A model generated the notes under the pieces. It did no database searches and had not been told where the DNA came from. It saw nothing but the letters and a program-made list of their open reading frames with translations. A stretch of DNA of 64,000 nt from Senegalia massiliensis. Its GTDB lineage: Bacteria > Bacillota > Clostridia > Tissierellales > SIT17. Position 1 is the first letter of the stretch; every line of letters starts with the position of its first letter. Shown piece by piece: positions 26,563 to 35,546 of this stretch. A program made the position numbers and the translations under genes. The stretch spans positions 1-64,000 of the forward strand of contig NZ_QXXA01000003.1 in assembly GCF_009911265.1 (NCBI RefSeq), read 5' to 3'.

Positions 26563-27051
26563 ATGGAATCTTTCAAATCCTTCTCTGGAATTGTTGTTAT
26601 GATTGATCATTTTTGGAGAGGTAGTTCTAATAAAGTAGGCTGTAATAAATTAGTTTCTGTACAAAATCCAAGTAGACAATTAGTAAATTTTGTGGTATCA
26701 CCAGATACTTATTTTGTAAATAAAGTAATGGTGAATATAGGAGATAGAGTAAATGTGTTTTATGATGAAAACCAACCTACTCCTCTAATATTTCCTCCAC
26801 AATTACAAGCATTAGTTATCAGTAAGCCTTCACAACTTCAAAATGTAAAAGTAGATTATTTTGATAGAAATTTAATAAGTAGTGATGGGACATTACAATT
26901 AAATGTTTCTCCATTTACTCAAATAATATTAGAAAATGGTCAAGTATTTTTAGGAGATATTACAAACCGAAATTTAATTGTTGTATATGGCCCTACAACA
27001 AAAAGTATACCACCACAAACTACACCTTATAAAATTATTGTAATGTGCTAG
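26563..27051 (+). CDS. Conserved hypothetical protein, beta-rich
   Basis: 162 residues, ATG after CAGGAGG. No signal peptide or membrane helix. Mostly beta-strand patterns, with a C-terminal block IVVYGPTTKSIPPQTTPYKI that I recognise as recurring in clostridial proteins, some of which also carry copper amine oxidase-like repeats. The first part (FSGIVVMIDHFW, then LVNFVVSPDTYFV) repeats this kind of module, so it may be an ancient two-unit protein. Its function is unknown; a spore or envelope role is a guess. Single gene with its own terminator. Confidence 0.75.
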   Translation: MESFKSFSGIVVMIDHFWRGSSNKVGCNKLVSVQNPSRQLVNFVVSPDTYFVNKVMVNIGDRVNVFYDENQPTPLIFPPQLQALVISKPSQLQNVKVDYFDRNLISSDGTLQLNVSPFTQIILENGQVFLGDITNRNLIVVYGPTTKSIPPQTTPYKIIVMC

Positions 27052-27054
27052 TAT

Positions 27055-27090
27055 ATAAGATAAGAACTGGTATACCAGTTCTTATCTTAT
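27055..27090. terminator. Bidirectional terminator
   Basis: ATAAGATAAGAACTGG and its complement form a 16-bp stem around TATA, between convergent genes (26563 and galE). Confidence 0.82.
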
Positions 27091-27125
27091 TATAAATAAT
27101 ATACCTGCTCATACATCCATATTGT

Positions 27126-28157
<1,032 letters not shown>

Positions 28158-28198
28158 TTATTATATATATATATAATATCATAATTTTAATATATAAT

Positions 28199-28236
28199 TA
28201 AAAAAAGATAGTTAAATAAACTTTAACTATCTTTTT
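28199..28236 (-). terminator. Terminator after the dehydratase activator operon
   Basis: AAAGATAGTTAAA pairs with its near complement, followed by a T-run on the minus strand. It overlaps the stop of the activator gene at 28223. Confidence 0.82.
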
Positions 28237-28999
28237 TATATAAATTCCAACCTATAACTGCTGCTCCTAAAGCTCCAATTATTTGTGTATCTTCTGTTGA
28301 AAATATACTTTGCCTTAATTTAGTTTCTAATATATTTTTAAGCTCTTTACTTTTTGCAACTCCACCAGTAAATGCAATTTGCTCATTAATATTAACTCTA
28401 TTTAATAAAGAACATGCTTTGTCAGCAATAGAATAAAGTATTCCAGTGGCTATTTGTTCTTTTGGTTTACCTTGAGCTAAAAGACTTATTATTTCTGACT
28501 CAGCGAAAACAGTACACATACTACTTATATTGACAGGTTTTTCATTTCTACAAAAGTCATCAATATCATTTACATCTATTCCTAAATTATTCAAAGTCAC
28601 TTCAAGAAATTTCCCTGTACCTGCTGCACATTTATCATTCATTATGAAATTTACTACGTTTCCCTTGGAGTCTAAATTTATAACCTTACTATCTTGTCCC
28701 CCAATATCCAATATTGTTCTGATATTAGAATTTAAACTATATGCACCTTTAGCATGACAACTTATTTCAGTTATAGTTTTATCAGCAAAATCCATGGAAA
28801 TTCTACCATAGCCTGTCCCGATTATTTTAGAAATATCATTTTCACAAAGATTATTTCTATCAATTAGTATTTCAAATGCATTTTTTGATGATGATTTAGG
28901 ACTCCACCCAGTAGGTACTATCAACATATCTATTATATTGCCATTATATAATACAGCCTTTGTAGCCACAGAACCAGTATCAATTCCTATACTATACAA
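28223..28999 (-). CDS. ATP-dependent activator of the 2-hydroxyacyl-CoA dehydratase type (BadF/BcrA/HgdC ASKHA family)
   Basis: 258 residues, TTG start after GAGGTGG. Acetate/sugar-kinase fold with phosphate loops GIDTGSVATKAV and ILDIGGQDSKVI. The two cluster Cys sit in KCAAGTGKF and SSMCTVFAESE, which hold a [4Fe-4S] cluster between two subunits. It uses ATP to push one low-potential electron into its partner, here the protein encoded at 29272. A DUF3343 gene lies between the two. This trio resembles the double-cubane cluster protein and its reductase. Confidence 0.92.
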   Translation of the reverse strand: MYSIGIDTGSVATKAVLYNGNIIDMLIVPTGWSPKSSSKNAFEILIDRNNLCENDISKIIGTGYGRISMDFADKTITEISCHAKGAYSLNSNIRTILDIGGQDSKVINLDSKGNVVNFIMNDKCAAGTGKFLEVTLNNLGIDVNDIDDFCRNEKPVNISSMCTVFAESEIISLLAQGKPKEQIATGILYSIADKACSLLNRVNINEQIAFTGGVAKSKELKNILETKLRQSIFSTEDTQIIGALGAAVIGWNLYKKDS

Positions 29000-29009
29000 A
29001 TAACCACCT

Positions 29010-29261
29010 CTATTTAAACCAATTTCTAGCTTTTTTCTCTATAGTATGAATTCCACTTACTTCTATATCTTTATTTTGTTCTACAATTTCTTCTACTAAA
29101 TATTGTAATTCTGGATCTATAATTATAGATATACCACAACATTTACTTAAACTTCTAGGAGTAGGTGAAATAATATACTTTATAGATTTTTCTTTTAATT
29201 TTTTCTCTAAAGCTAAACCATCACTATGTGAAGGAAAAAGTATATAAGTTTGTTTTCTCAA
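29010..29261 (-). CDS. DUF3343 small protein
   Basis: 83 residues, TTG start after AAAGGTGA. It carries the DUF3343 pattern: YILFPSHSDGLALEKKLKEK at the start and SPTPRSLSKCCGISIII in the middle with a conserved Cys-Cys-Gly. DUF3343 genes often lie beside dehydratase activators or selenium/electron-transfer genes. A role as electron-transfer or assembly helper is inferred from this position between the activator and the dehydratase-like protein. Confidence 0.88.
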   Translation of the reverse strand: MRKQTYILFPSHSDGLALEKKLKEKSIKYIISPTPRSLSKCCGISIIIDPELQYLVEEIVEQNKDIEVSGIHTIEKKARNWFK

Positions 29262-29271
29262 AATATCACCT

Positions 29272-30564
29272 TTATATTGCTAACTCTTTATTCATACTTA
29301 TCATTTCAAAGAAAGCCTCAAGTCTAGTATTAATCTGACCTGCATCTTGCATACTATAGTCACTTTCTATCATCATTACTGGTATGCCTTCTTTATCTAA
29401 TGCATCTTTAACCTTTTTATATTCAATAGCATAAGTATGACAGAAAGGAAGAGAATTATATATTACTCCATCAGCATTATATTCTTTATATAATCTAATA
29501 ATATCTTCTATTCTACCTTCATTTGGACTAAAACATGCACAATTTATCCCCATATATCTATCTGAAAGTGCTTGAAGTCCACTATCTAAATCTGTTATAT
29601 TCTCATCTACAAGTCTTTCAAAATATTTTGTACCAGTACACGCCTCTTCACAAACTACTGCACCACCACTAGTTTCAATTAAATGATGCATCTTCCAGTT
29701 TGGTATAGCCATTGGTGTCCCTGTAAGTAATATTCTTGGAGTATCATCTTTAAATACTGATATATTTTTTTCTATTCTTTCTTCTAATTCATCACAAAGT
29801 TCATTTGTTTTTTGTATAAATCTATTTGGGTCATCATAAAAAGCCACTTGAGTAATTAAAAGAGAGTCTTTACCACTAATAGGTAGTTTATCTGACTTTC
29901 TTGCATCATATAATCTTTGCAATACTCTTCTTTTATCATTGACAAGTTTTATTTTTTCTTTTAAACTTTCCAAAGTAATTTTATTTCCAGTTAAATCTTC
30001 AACTTTTTCCTTAAAAGTGTTTATTTCTTCTTTAAAATGAGTATAATCTTTTTCTCTTTTCATTTGTGGTAAATCCATCACATGCATTGGTGTATATTCA
30101 CCTAGTATTTCCCAAGCTTTTTTCTTGCCATCACAAGTAGTCTCACCTACAAGCATATCAGCAGATTGAAAATATGGACATGTTCCACTTAATTTAGCAC
30201 CTACTGAAGCTTTTATAAGAGGACACATATTTCTTGGTAAAACCTTTTCACCATCAGGAACCCAAAAATCAGATCCACCACATAATCCAACCCCTATTCC
30301 ATCTGCAGCCATTATAACCTCATCAGGAACAAACACACAAAAACTTCCGAAGACTTTACCTCCATCTTTTCTATGCTCATTCAACTCTTTTATTCTTAGA
30401 CCATGAATTTCAGATACTACAAAATTAAAATAATTCATCCCTTCTGCTCTATTTTCTTGTGTCATATAAATATCACCATAAAATTCTGGCAATACTTCAC
30501 ATAATTGATCATGCTTTTCTAAATCCATATCTAGTGAGTCCCATAATTCTCTATAATCTGCCAT
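29272..30564 (-). CDS. 2-hydroxyacyl-CoA dehydratase-like protein, probably double-cubane cluster type
   Basis: 430 residues of the HgdB/BcrC superfamily as a single subunit. Cys residues at GSFCVFVP, GVGLCGGSDF, RNMCPLIKAS, SGTCPYF, EEACTGTKYF, NCACFSPNEG and PFCHTYAI provide many Fe-S ligands. A true dehydratase needs two different subunits; a lone subunit with its own activator fits the double-cubane cluster proteins (YjiM-like), which hold an [8Fe-9S] cluster and reduce small molecules such as acetylene. The physiological substrate is unknown. First gene of a three-gene operon. Confidence 0.87.
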   Translation of the reverse strand: MADYRELWDSLDMDLEKHDQLCEVLPEFYGDIYMTQENRAEGMNYFNFVVSEIHGLRIKELNEHRKDGGKVFGSFCVFVPDEVIMAADGIGVGLCGGSDFWVPDGEKVLPRNMCPLIKASVGAKLSGTCPYFQSADMLVGETTCDGKKKAWEILGEYTPMHVMDLPQMKREKDYTHFKEEINTFKEKVEDLTGNKITLESLKEKIKLVNDKRRVLQRLYDARKSDKLPISGKDSLLITQVAFYDDPNRFIQKTNELCDELEERIEKNISVFKDDTPRILLTGTPMAIPNWKMHHLIETSGGAVVCEEACTGTKYFERLVDENITDLDSGLQALSDRYMGINCACFSPNEGRIEDIIRLYKEYNADGVIYNSLPFCHTYAIEYKKVKDALDKEGIPVMMIESDYSMQDAGQINTRLEAFFEMISMNKELAI

Positions 30565-30669
30565 TTTATTTCCCCCTATATTATATAATCTATTCAGATT
30601 ATATAATATCTAAGAAAATTAATTAACAATTATTCATAACTTTGATACTTAAAATACAAAGTATTTATT

Positions 30670-31110
30670 TTATCTATACTCCAGATCATCTTCATCTAAA
30701 ATGCTACTAATATTGTATATATTGAATTTTTCTCTTATTTCTGGATACTTCATAAAAAAACTAACTAATTTTTCTATTGATCTTATTGTATCAATACACA
30801 AGTAATGCTCCATTGCTTCTGCTTCTGCTTTTTCATCACATGAAGAACCTATAATATCCACAAATTCTCTTAAAATTCTATTTCTCTCAACCAAAAATTT
30901 TCCTTTTCTCTTTCCTTTTTCTAATACTTCAATTTTTTCATAAGGTTCATATTTTATATAATTTAACTCTTTTAGTTTTTTGAGTCCCTTAACAACCGAT
31001 GGCATAGATACATTTAATGTATCAGCAATATCCTTATTTCTAATATCTTTTTCCTTTAATGATAGCCTATATACTTCTTCTAAATAGTCTTCTAAACTAG
31101 GTGACAACAT
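30670..31110 (-). CDS. mntR: DtxR/MntR-family metal-dependent repressor
   Basis: 146 residues. N-terminal winged helix (SPSLEDYLEEVYRL, then VSMPSVVKGLKKLKELNYI) and a dimerisation domain with metal ligands in EAEAMEHYLCID. It lacks an SH3-like third domain, like Bacillus MntR. It is divergent from an MntP-type manganese exporter gene, so manganese control is likely, though iron cannot be excluded. The intergenic region has a 7-5-7 inverted repeat. Confidence 0.85.
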   Translation of the reverse strand: MLSPSLEDYLEEVYRLSLKEKDIRNKDIADTLNVSMPSVVKGLKKLKELNYIKYEPYEKIEVLEKGKRKGKFLVERNRILREFVDIIGSSCDEKAEAEAMEHYLCIDTIRSIEKLVSFFMKYPEIREKFNIYNISSILDEDDLEYR

Positions 31111-31138
31111 ATAATCACTCCTTTACTATAAATTAATT

Positions 31139-31157
31139 TAAATATCATTAATATTTA
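31139..31157. promoter_or_regulatory. Inverted repeat between mntR and mntP
   Basis: TAAATAT-CATTA-ATATTTA, perfect 7-base arms with a 5-base centre, 28 bases before the mntR start and 51 before mntP. It could be an operator for the DtxR-type protein, though it does not resemble the Bacillus MntR box. Confidence 0.4.
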
Positions 31158-31208
31158 TTATACCCATTCTAATATGATTATTATATAAAGAAATTAGGGG
31201 GTTAAATC

Positions 31209-31760
31209 TTGCAAGCATTAAACATTATAATAATCTCTATAGCATTAGCACTTGATGCATCTGGTATCGCTTTTTCTATAGGTATAGATAGAAAACTAAA
31301 GAGATATGATAAATTATTCTTTATATTTAGTTTTAGTTTTTTTCAATTTCTTTTAGCATTTTTAGGAGGATATTTTGGATGTCTATTTAATATTTATGTA
31401 TTTAAACTTTCTTCTATGATGGGCGGAATAATTATAATGTTAGTCGGAATTTTCATGATAAAAGAAAGTTTAGATGATAATACTAAGTTAGTAAAGTTCA
31501 CTTTTATAATAAAAATTGCTCTAAGTATTTCTGTAAGTATAGATGCTTTTGTTATAGGATTTTCAACATTCAGTTCTATAAATTCTATGTTTATTATATT
31601 TGATTATTCAATAATTATTGGTTTAATTACAACTTTAATGACTAGTATAGCTTTTAATATTAGTAATAAATTATCTAAAATAAATTTTATTAAAAAATAT
31701 GCTGATCTATCTTCAGGAACAATTTTAATATTATTCGGACTTAAAATGATTTTATTTTAA
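31209..31760 (+). CDS. mntP: MntP/YtaF-type manganese efflux membrane protein
   Basis: 183 residues, TTG start after AGGGGG. Six membrane helices in two related halves. The halves carry the family Asp motifs, LALDASGIAFSIG near residues 10-22 and SVSIDAFVIGFS near 104-115. MntP exports excess Mn(II); the related YtaF is a sporulation membrane protein, so the exact assignment is open. Divergence from an mntR-like gene supports the manganese role. No yybP-ykoY riboswitch is present in the leader. Confidence 0.82.
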   Translation: MQALNIIIISIALALDASGIAFSIGIDRKLKRYDKLFFIFSFSFFQFLLAFLGGYFGCLFNIYVFKLSSMMGGIIIMLVGIFMIKESLDDNTKLVKFTFIIKIALSISVSIDAFVIGFSTFSSINSMFIIFDYSIIIGLITTLMTSIAFNISNKLSKINFIKKYADLSSGTILILFGLKMILF

Positions 31761-31848
31761 ATATGGTTAAAATTACCTCGTTTAAAAATGGATGCATTAC
31801 ATAAAATATTATTGCAACATAAAAACATATGAAGGTGAGGGAAAACAC

Positions 31849-32058
31849 ATGGCTAGAAACACTTCAAACAAATTAGTAGTACCTGAAGCTCGTCAAGCTC
31901 TTAATCAAATGAAAGCTGAGATAGCTAGTGAATTAGGTATGGCTAACTATGAGTCTATGGATAAAGGTAACTTAACAGCTAGAGATAATGGTTATGTTGG
32001 CGGATATATGACTAAGAAATTAGTTGAGCAAGCTCAAAGAAATATGAGTGGAAAATAA
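31849..32058 (+). CDS. Alpha/beta-type small acid-soluble spore protein
   Basis: 69 residues from the ATG at 31849, after GGTGAGGG; a longer in-frame extension upstream is not coding-like. SASP signatures are clear: KLVVPEARQALNQMK, the GPR protease site KAEIASELGM, and the C-terminal GYVGGYMTKKLVEQAQ. These proteins coat spore DNA and protect it from UV and heat. A forespore promoter is possible: GCATTA at 31794 and CATAAAA at 31818, 18 bases apart, resembling sigma-G sites. Confidence 0.96.
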   Translation: MARNTSNKLVVPEARQALNQMKAEIASELGMANYESMDKGNLTARDNGYVGGYMTKKLVEQAQRNMSGK

Positions 32059-32074
32059 TACTTTATAAACATAC

Positions 32075-32108
32075 TAAAAGATAGGTGAATATTCACCTAT
32101 CTTTTTTA
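32075..32108. terminator. Bidirectional terminator after SASP gene
   Basis: AAAAGATAGGTGAA pairs with its complement around two bases and ends in TTTTTT; shared with the convergent ferritin gene. Confidence 0.9.
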
Positions 32109-32612
32109 TTATTCAACAGGAGTAAATGTTCTTGATCCTAGTTCTTTATTTAACATAAATAATCCTTGTGGACTATCTCCTATTCTATCTAATTTTGCTA
32201 TTATAGTTTTCATAGTAGCTTCTTCTTCTACTTGTTCATCTACAAACCAATTTAAAAAGCTTATAGTAGCATAATCACTTTCTTCATGAGCTAGTTTCAT
32301 CAAATTGTTAATTCTTTCTGTAACTTTCTTTTCATGTGCAAGTGCAGTTTCAAATGCGTCTTTTATTGATGAAAATTCATTTTTAGGTTCTTCCATTGAG
32401 CTTATTTTCACTCTACCATCTCTATCATTGATATAATCATAGAATTTTTTTGCATGGAATCTTTCTTCATCTGCTTGAACCATAAAGAAGTTTTCAATTC
32501 CTTCAAAATCTTCATCTGCACAATATGCACCCATTGCTAAATAATAATTTGCTGATTCATATTCAAAATTCAATTGTTCATTTAAAGCTTTTAACATTTT
32601 TTCTGATGCCAT
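32109..32612 (-). CDS. ftnA: Ferritin
   Basis: 167 residues, ATG after AAGGAGG. Non-haem ferritin with four-helix bundle and ferroxidase ligands in NFEYESANYYLAMG, ADEERFHAKKF and WFVDEQVEEEATM. It stores iron as a 24-subunit shell and limits Fenton chemistry, complementing the rubrerythrins. A -10-like TATACT lies in the upstream region. Single gene. Confidence 0.95.
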   Translation of the reverse strand: MASEKMLKALNEQLNFEYESANYYLAMGAYCADEDFEGIENFFMVQADEERFHAKKFYDYINDRDGRVKISSMEEPKNEFSSIKDAFETALAHEKKVTERINNLMKLAHEESDYATISFLNWFVDEQVEEEATMKTIIAKLDRIGDSPQGLFMLNKELGSRTFTPVE

Positions 32613-32723
32613 TTGTAATTCCTCCTTAAAATAAGTGTTTTATTATTACCAATTATATGTATACCCAAAATATTGGTTTTAACTCTAGATATTAGTATAA
32701 CATATTATTTGAAAAACATTAAG

Positions 32724-33449
32724 TTATTCCATTAATATTATATTTAGCTTTCTATACGTCTCATAATTTATAAAATGTGTAGAATCAAGATTATTATCTT
32801 TCTTAAAATTAATTACAGCAGTCTTCATTGTTTCACCATATATTCCATCATTTCTTCCTTTGTAATAGCCTTTTAATTTTAATCTTTTTTGCACTTCCAA
32901 TACATCACTTCCTCTATCTCCTGGCTTTAGAATTCTAAAACCATCTCCAAAAATTCCATATGCCCCTTTGTTTATAGTGACTCTAGTATTATAATTTACT
33001 ATATCATATAATTCATCTATGTCTTTATTATTCATCCTAATACATCCATGAGATGAATCTAGCCCAATAGATGTTGGTTTATTTGTTCCATGAATTCCAT
33101 AATTACCCCATGGTACATTTAGTCTCATCCAGCGAGAACCAAAGCCACCACCCCATACTGCTTTTTCTATTATTCTAAAATTACCTAAAGGTGTGGGAGT
33201 ATTTTCTTTGCCTGTAGCTACTGTATATTTTTTCAATACATCTTTAGTGTCTAAATCTATAACTTTTAATTCTTTACTATCTATATTAATAAGTATCCAT
33301 AAATTATCATAATCAGAGTTATCCTGGTTATATACTTGATAGTCTGCTTCAAAGTTCATTCCTATCTTATATGTAATCTTATTTCCTAATATTATTACAA
33401 TAAACAGACAAAAAATAGCTACTATTATGTGGTATCCTCCTTTAAACAA
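32724..33449 (-). CDS. L,D-transpeptidase (YkuD) with peptidoglycan-binding domain
   Basis: 241 residues, TTG start with GGGAGGG six to seven bases before it. N-terminal membrane anchor (residues about 6-25), YkuD catalytic domain (about 48-170) with HGTNKPTSIGLDSSHGCIRM, containing the catalytic His and Cys, and a C-terminal peptidoglycan-binding repeat (about 178-238; VLEVQKRLKLKGYY, then GIYGETM). It makes 3-3 cross-links in the cell wall outside the membrane. A hairpin covers the ribosome site. Confidence 0.93.
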   Translation of the reverse strand: MFKGGYHIIVAIFCLFIVIILGNKITYKIGMNFEADYQVYNQDNSDYDNLWILINIDSKELKVIDLDTKDVLKKYTVATGKENTPTPLGNFRIIEKAVWGGGFGSRWMRLNVPWGNYGIHGTNKPTSIGLDSSHGCIRMNNKDIDELYDIVNYNTRVTINKGAYGIFGDGFRILKPGDRGSDVLEVQKRLKLKGYYKGRNDGIYGETMKTAVINFKKDNNLDSTHFINYETYRKLNIILME

Positions 33450-33455
33450 TAAAAT

Positions 33456-33486
33456 CCCTCCCGTATATAAAATATATGCAAGAGGG
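33456..33486 (-). promoter_or_regulatory. Hairpin overlapping the L,D-transpeptidase ribosome site
   Basis: CCCTC/GAGGG arms with the inner TATA-rich pairing enclose the leader. The 3' arm holds the GGGAGGG ribosome site. It could be the terminator of the MMPL operon ending at 33551, or a translational mask. Confidence 0.35.
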
Positions 33487-33550
33487 AAATATTTTATTTT
33501 ATCCAGAATAATTTATTTGAATTTTTAAGAGCTTTGTCATAATAAACAAT

Positions 33551-35542
33551 TTAATTGAATCCAAATAACCTAATCAATTTCTCCCAAAAATTTAAAGTCT
33601 CTTTTGGTTCTTCATTATCTTTATCTATTTCTTCTATTTGAATAGGTTCTGTTTTAATTACAAATTGTACAGATTCTATATTATCATTCTTTTTTGAAAC
33701 AAATGAAGTTGTTTCACTTTTATTACTAGTAATTTTTGATTGTATATCATCAATTTGATCATTAACTTCATTATCCATATTAGATGTCTCTTCCTTAAGT
33801 TCATTTGTGCCTTTTGATAACTCTACTGTACCATTATATACATTGTTTACTCCATTCATTAAATCTCTTGTCTTATCATAAAACCTATTAGTACCATTTG
33901 TTAAATCTCTGCTTCCAGATGATAGTCTATTTACACCATTAACAATTTCAGAATGCCCATTAACTATTTCTGAAAGTCCATTTGTGTATTCATTAATACC
34001 ACTATCAAGAACTGTATATTTTTCTACTAGAGTATCTATTCCATCTGATAGTTTTGTCATGTCAACTAACATACTGTTAAGTCTATGACTAAGTTCTATA
34101 ATTGCTCCATCAAATTCTTCATATTGAGCTTTTAAAATTTTAGATCCATCAGATATCTCAGATATAGATTCAGAAACTCCATTTAAATAATTTTCTGTTC
34201 CATAAATAGCTGAATTATTTCCATTAAGCAAATTAACAATGTTAGTAAGCTGATCAATTTGATTCTTGAGCTGTTTTGCTTGTTCACCATATTCTGGATT
34301 GTCTTTAATGTTATTATAAGACTTTGTTAATGACTCAATTTGTGTATTCAATTTATTAATTGTTTCTGTATTACTTGACTTCAATACATCTATATTTAAC
34401 CCATTACTTTTCATTACACCTTTATATTGACTATAATTGACACCAGATTTGAGCGACTGTATACCTGAATTAATATCATTTATACCTTTTTTTATCCTTG
34501 ATGAAGCATTTATCAAATCTTCAATCTCTTCGGTGGTAGTTGATACTTTAGACAATCTTTCTTGGATATCTAAAAGTGTATATTTTACCTGTTCAGAACC
34601 TTTTACAAGAGAAGAGGATTTATCATTTAATTTGTTAAGTCCTCCTTGAACTTGAATAATTCCATCTTTAAGTGAGCTAACACCATTATCCATATTATAT
34701 GAACCTTTTTTCAAGTCTTTAGTAGCAGATTCTAGCTTGTCAGTACCATCATTTACATCCGAAGATCCATCTTTTAAATAATCTGCACCATTATTAAGTT
34801 TTTCTATTGCTTCTGTTAGTTCATTAATATTATCCATTATTTCACTATCATCTATATCGGTGTTAATATTTAATTGAATACCATTTATATTTATAGCATC
34901 CATTTCAAATTCAGTAACATCTGCAGCTACAGAAATATCTGCCCCTTGTCCTGGAAGAATTGTATATGTTAATTTTTTATCCTTCCCTACATTAGCAATT
35001 GTTGCTCCTTCTGCTTCGATATTACTATATTTTGATGTATCTAATGTTAACTCAGTCTGTAAAGCATAATTCTCATAAAATATTTTATTAAACTCTTTAT
35101 TTTGTCTGATAACCATATCTATCTTAAGATAACCTGATTTACCAGCAAGTTTCTCTGCAGTATATTCTTTACCATCTAAATAATATTTAATAGAAATATT
35201 CCATGGCAGTGTATTTCTTTTAAGCTTCCCCTCATAATAAAGCTTTTTATTATTATTTAATATAGTAATTTCATTATTTTCCATATTAATTTTTTCTTTA
35301 GAAGTCATATTACGAATACTAGAATAATCTCCATAGTCAACAATTTTGCCTTTTTGATCAAATATATTCACAACATAAACCCCATCAATGTTACCATTAG
35401 TATCAAGCATGGCATAAACTACTTCCTCTTTACCTTTATAATCTACTGCTAAAGAAGTAGAAACCATAGAAAAAATTAAAACAACAACAATTAATAAGAT
35501 AAATGAACGTTTTTTCATAGAAAAATATAAATTTAATTTCAT
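33551..35542 (-). CDS. Heptad-repeat surface protein of MMPL operon
   Basis: 663 residues. Signal peptide (about 1-31), an extracellular beta-rich domain (about 35-225), then a long helical region (about 230-600) of repeating seven-residue units with Leu and Gly (DYLKDGSSDVNDGTDKL, SGSRDLTNGTNRFYD), the pattern seen in X-x-x-Leu-x-x-Gly heptad proteins related to the YhgE/Pip outer part. A C-terminal hydrophobic stretch is short (NFWEKLIRLFGF). It lies 4 bases after the MMPL gene and is likely its extracytoplasmic partner. Confidence 0.82.
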   Translation of the reverse strand: MKLNLYFSMKKRSFILLIVVVLIFSMVSTSLAVDYKGKEEVVYAMLDTNGNIDGVYVVNIFDQKGKIVDYGDYSSIRNMTSKEKINMENNEITILNNNKKLYYEGKLKRNTLPWNISIKYYLDGKEYTAEKLAGKSGYLKIDMVIRQNKEFNKIFYENYALQTELTLDTSKYSNIEAEGATIANVGKDKKLTYTILPGQGADISVAADVTEFEMDAININGIQLNINTDIDDSEIMDNINELTEAIEKLNNGADYLKDGSSDVNDGTDKLESATKDLKKGSYNMDNGVSSLKDGIIQVQGGLNKLNDKSSSLVKGSEQVKYTLLDIQERLSKVSTTTEEIEDLINASSRIKKGINDINSGIQSLKSGVNYSQYKGVMKSNGLNIDVLKSSNTETINKLNTQIESLTKSYNNIKDNPEYGEQAKQLKNQIDQLTNIVNLLNGNNSAIYGTENYLNGVSESISEISDGSKILKAQYEEFDGAIIELSHRLNSMLVDMTKLSDGIDTLVEKYTVLDSGINEYTNGLSEIVNGHSEIVNGVNRLSSGSRDLTNGTNRFYDKTRDLMNGVNNVYNGTVELSKGTNELKEETSNMDNEVNDQIDDIQSKITSNKSETTSFVSKKNDNIESVQFVIKTEPIQIEEIDKDNEEPKETLNFWEKLIRLFGFN

Positions 35543-35546
35543 TTTT

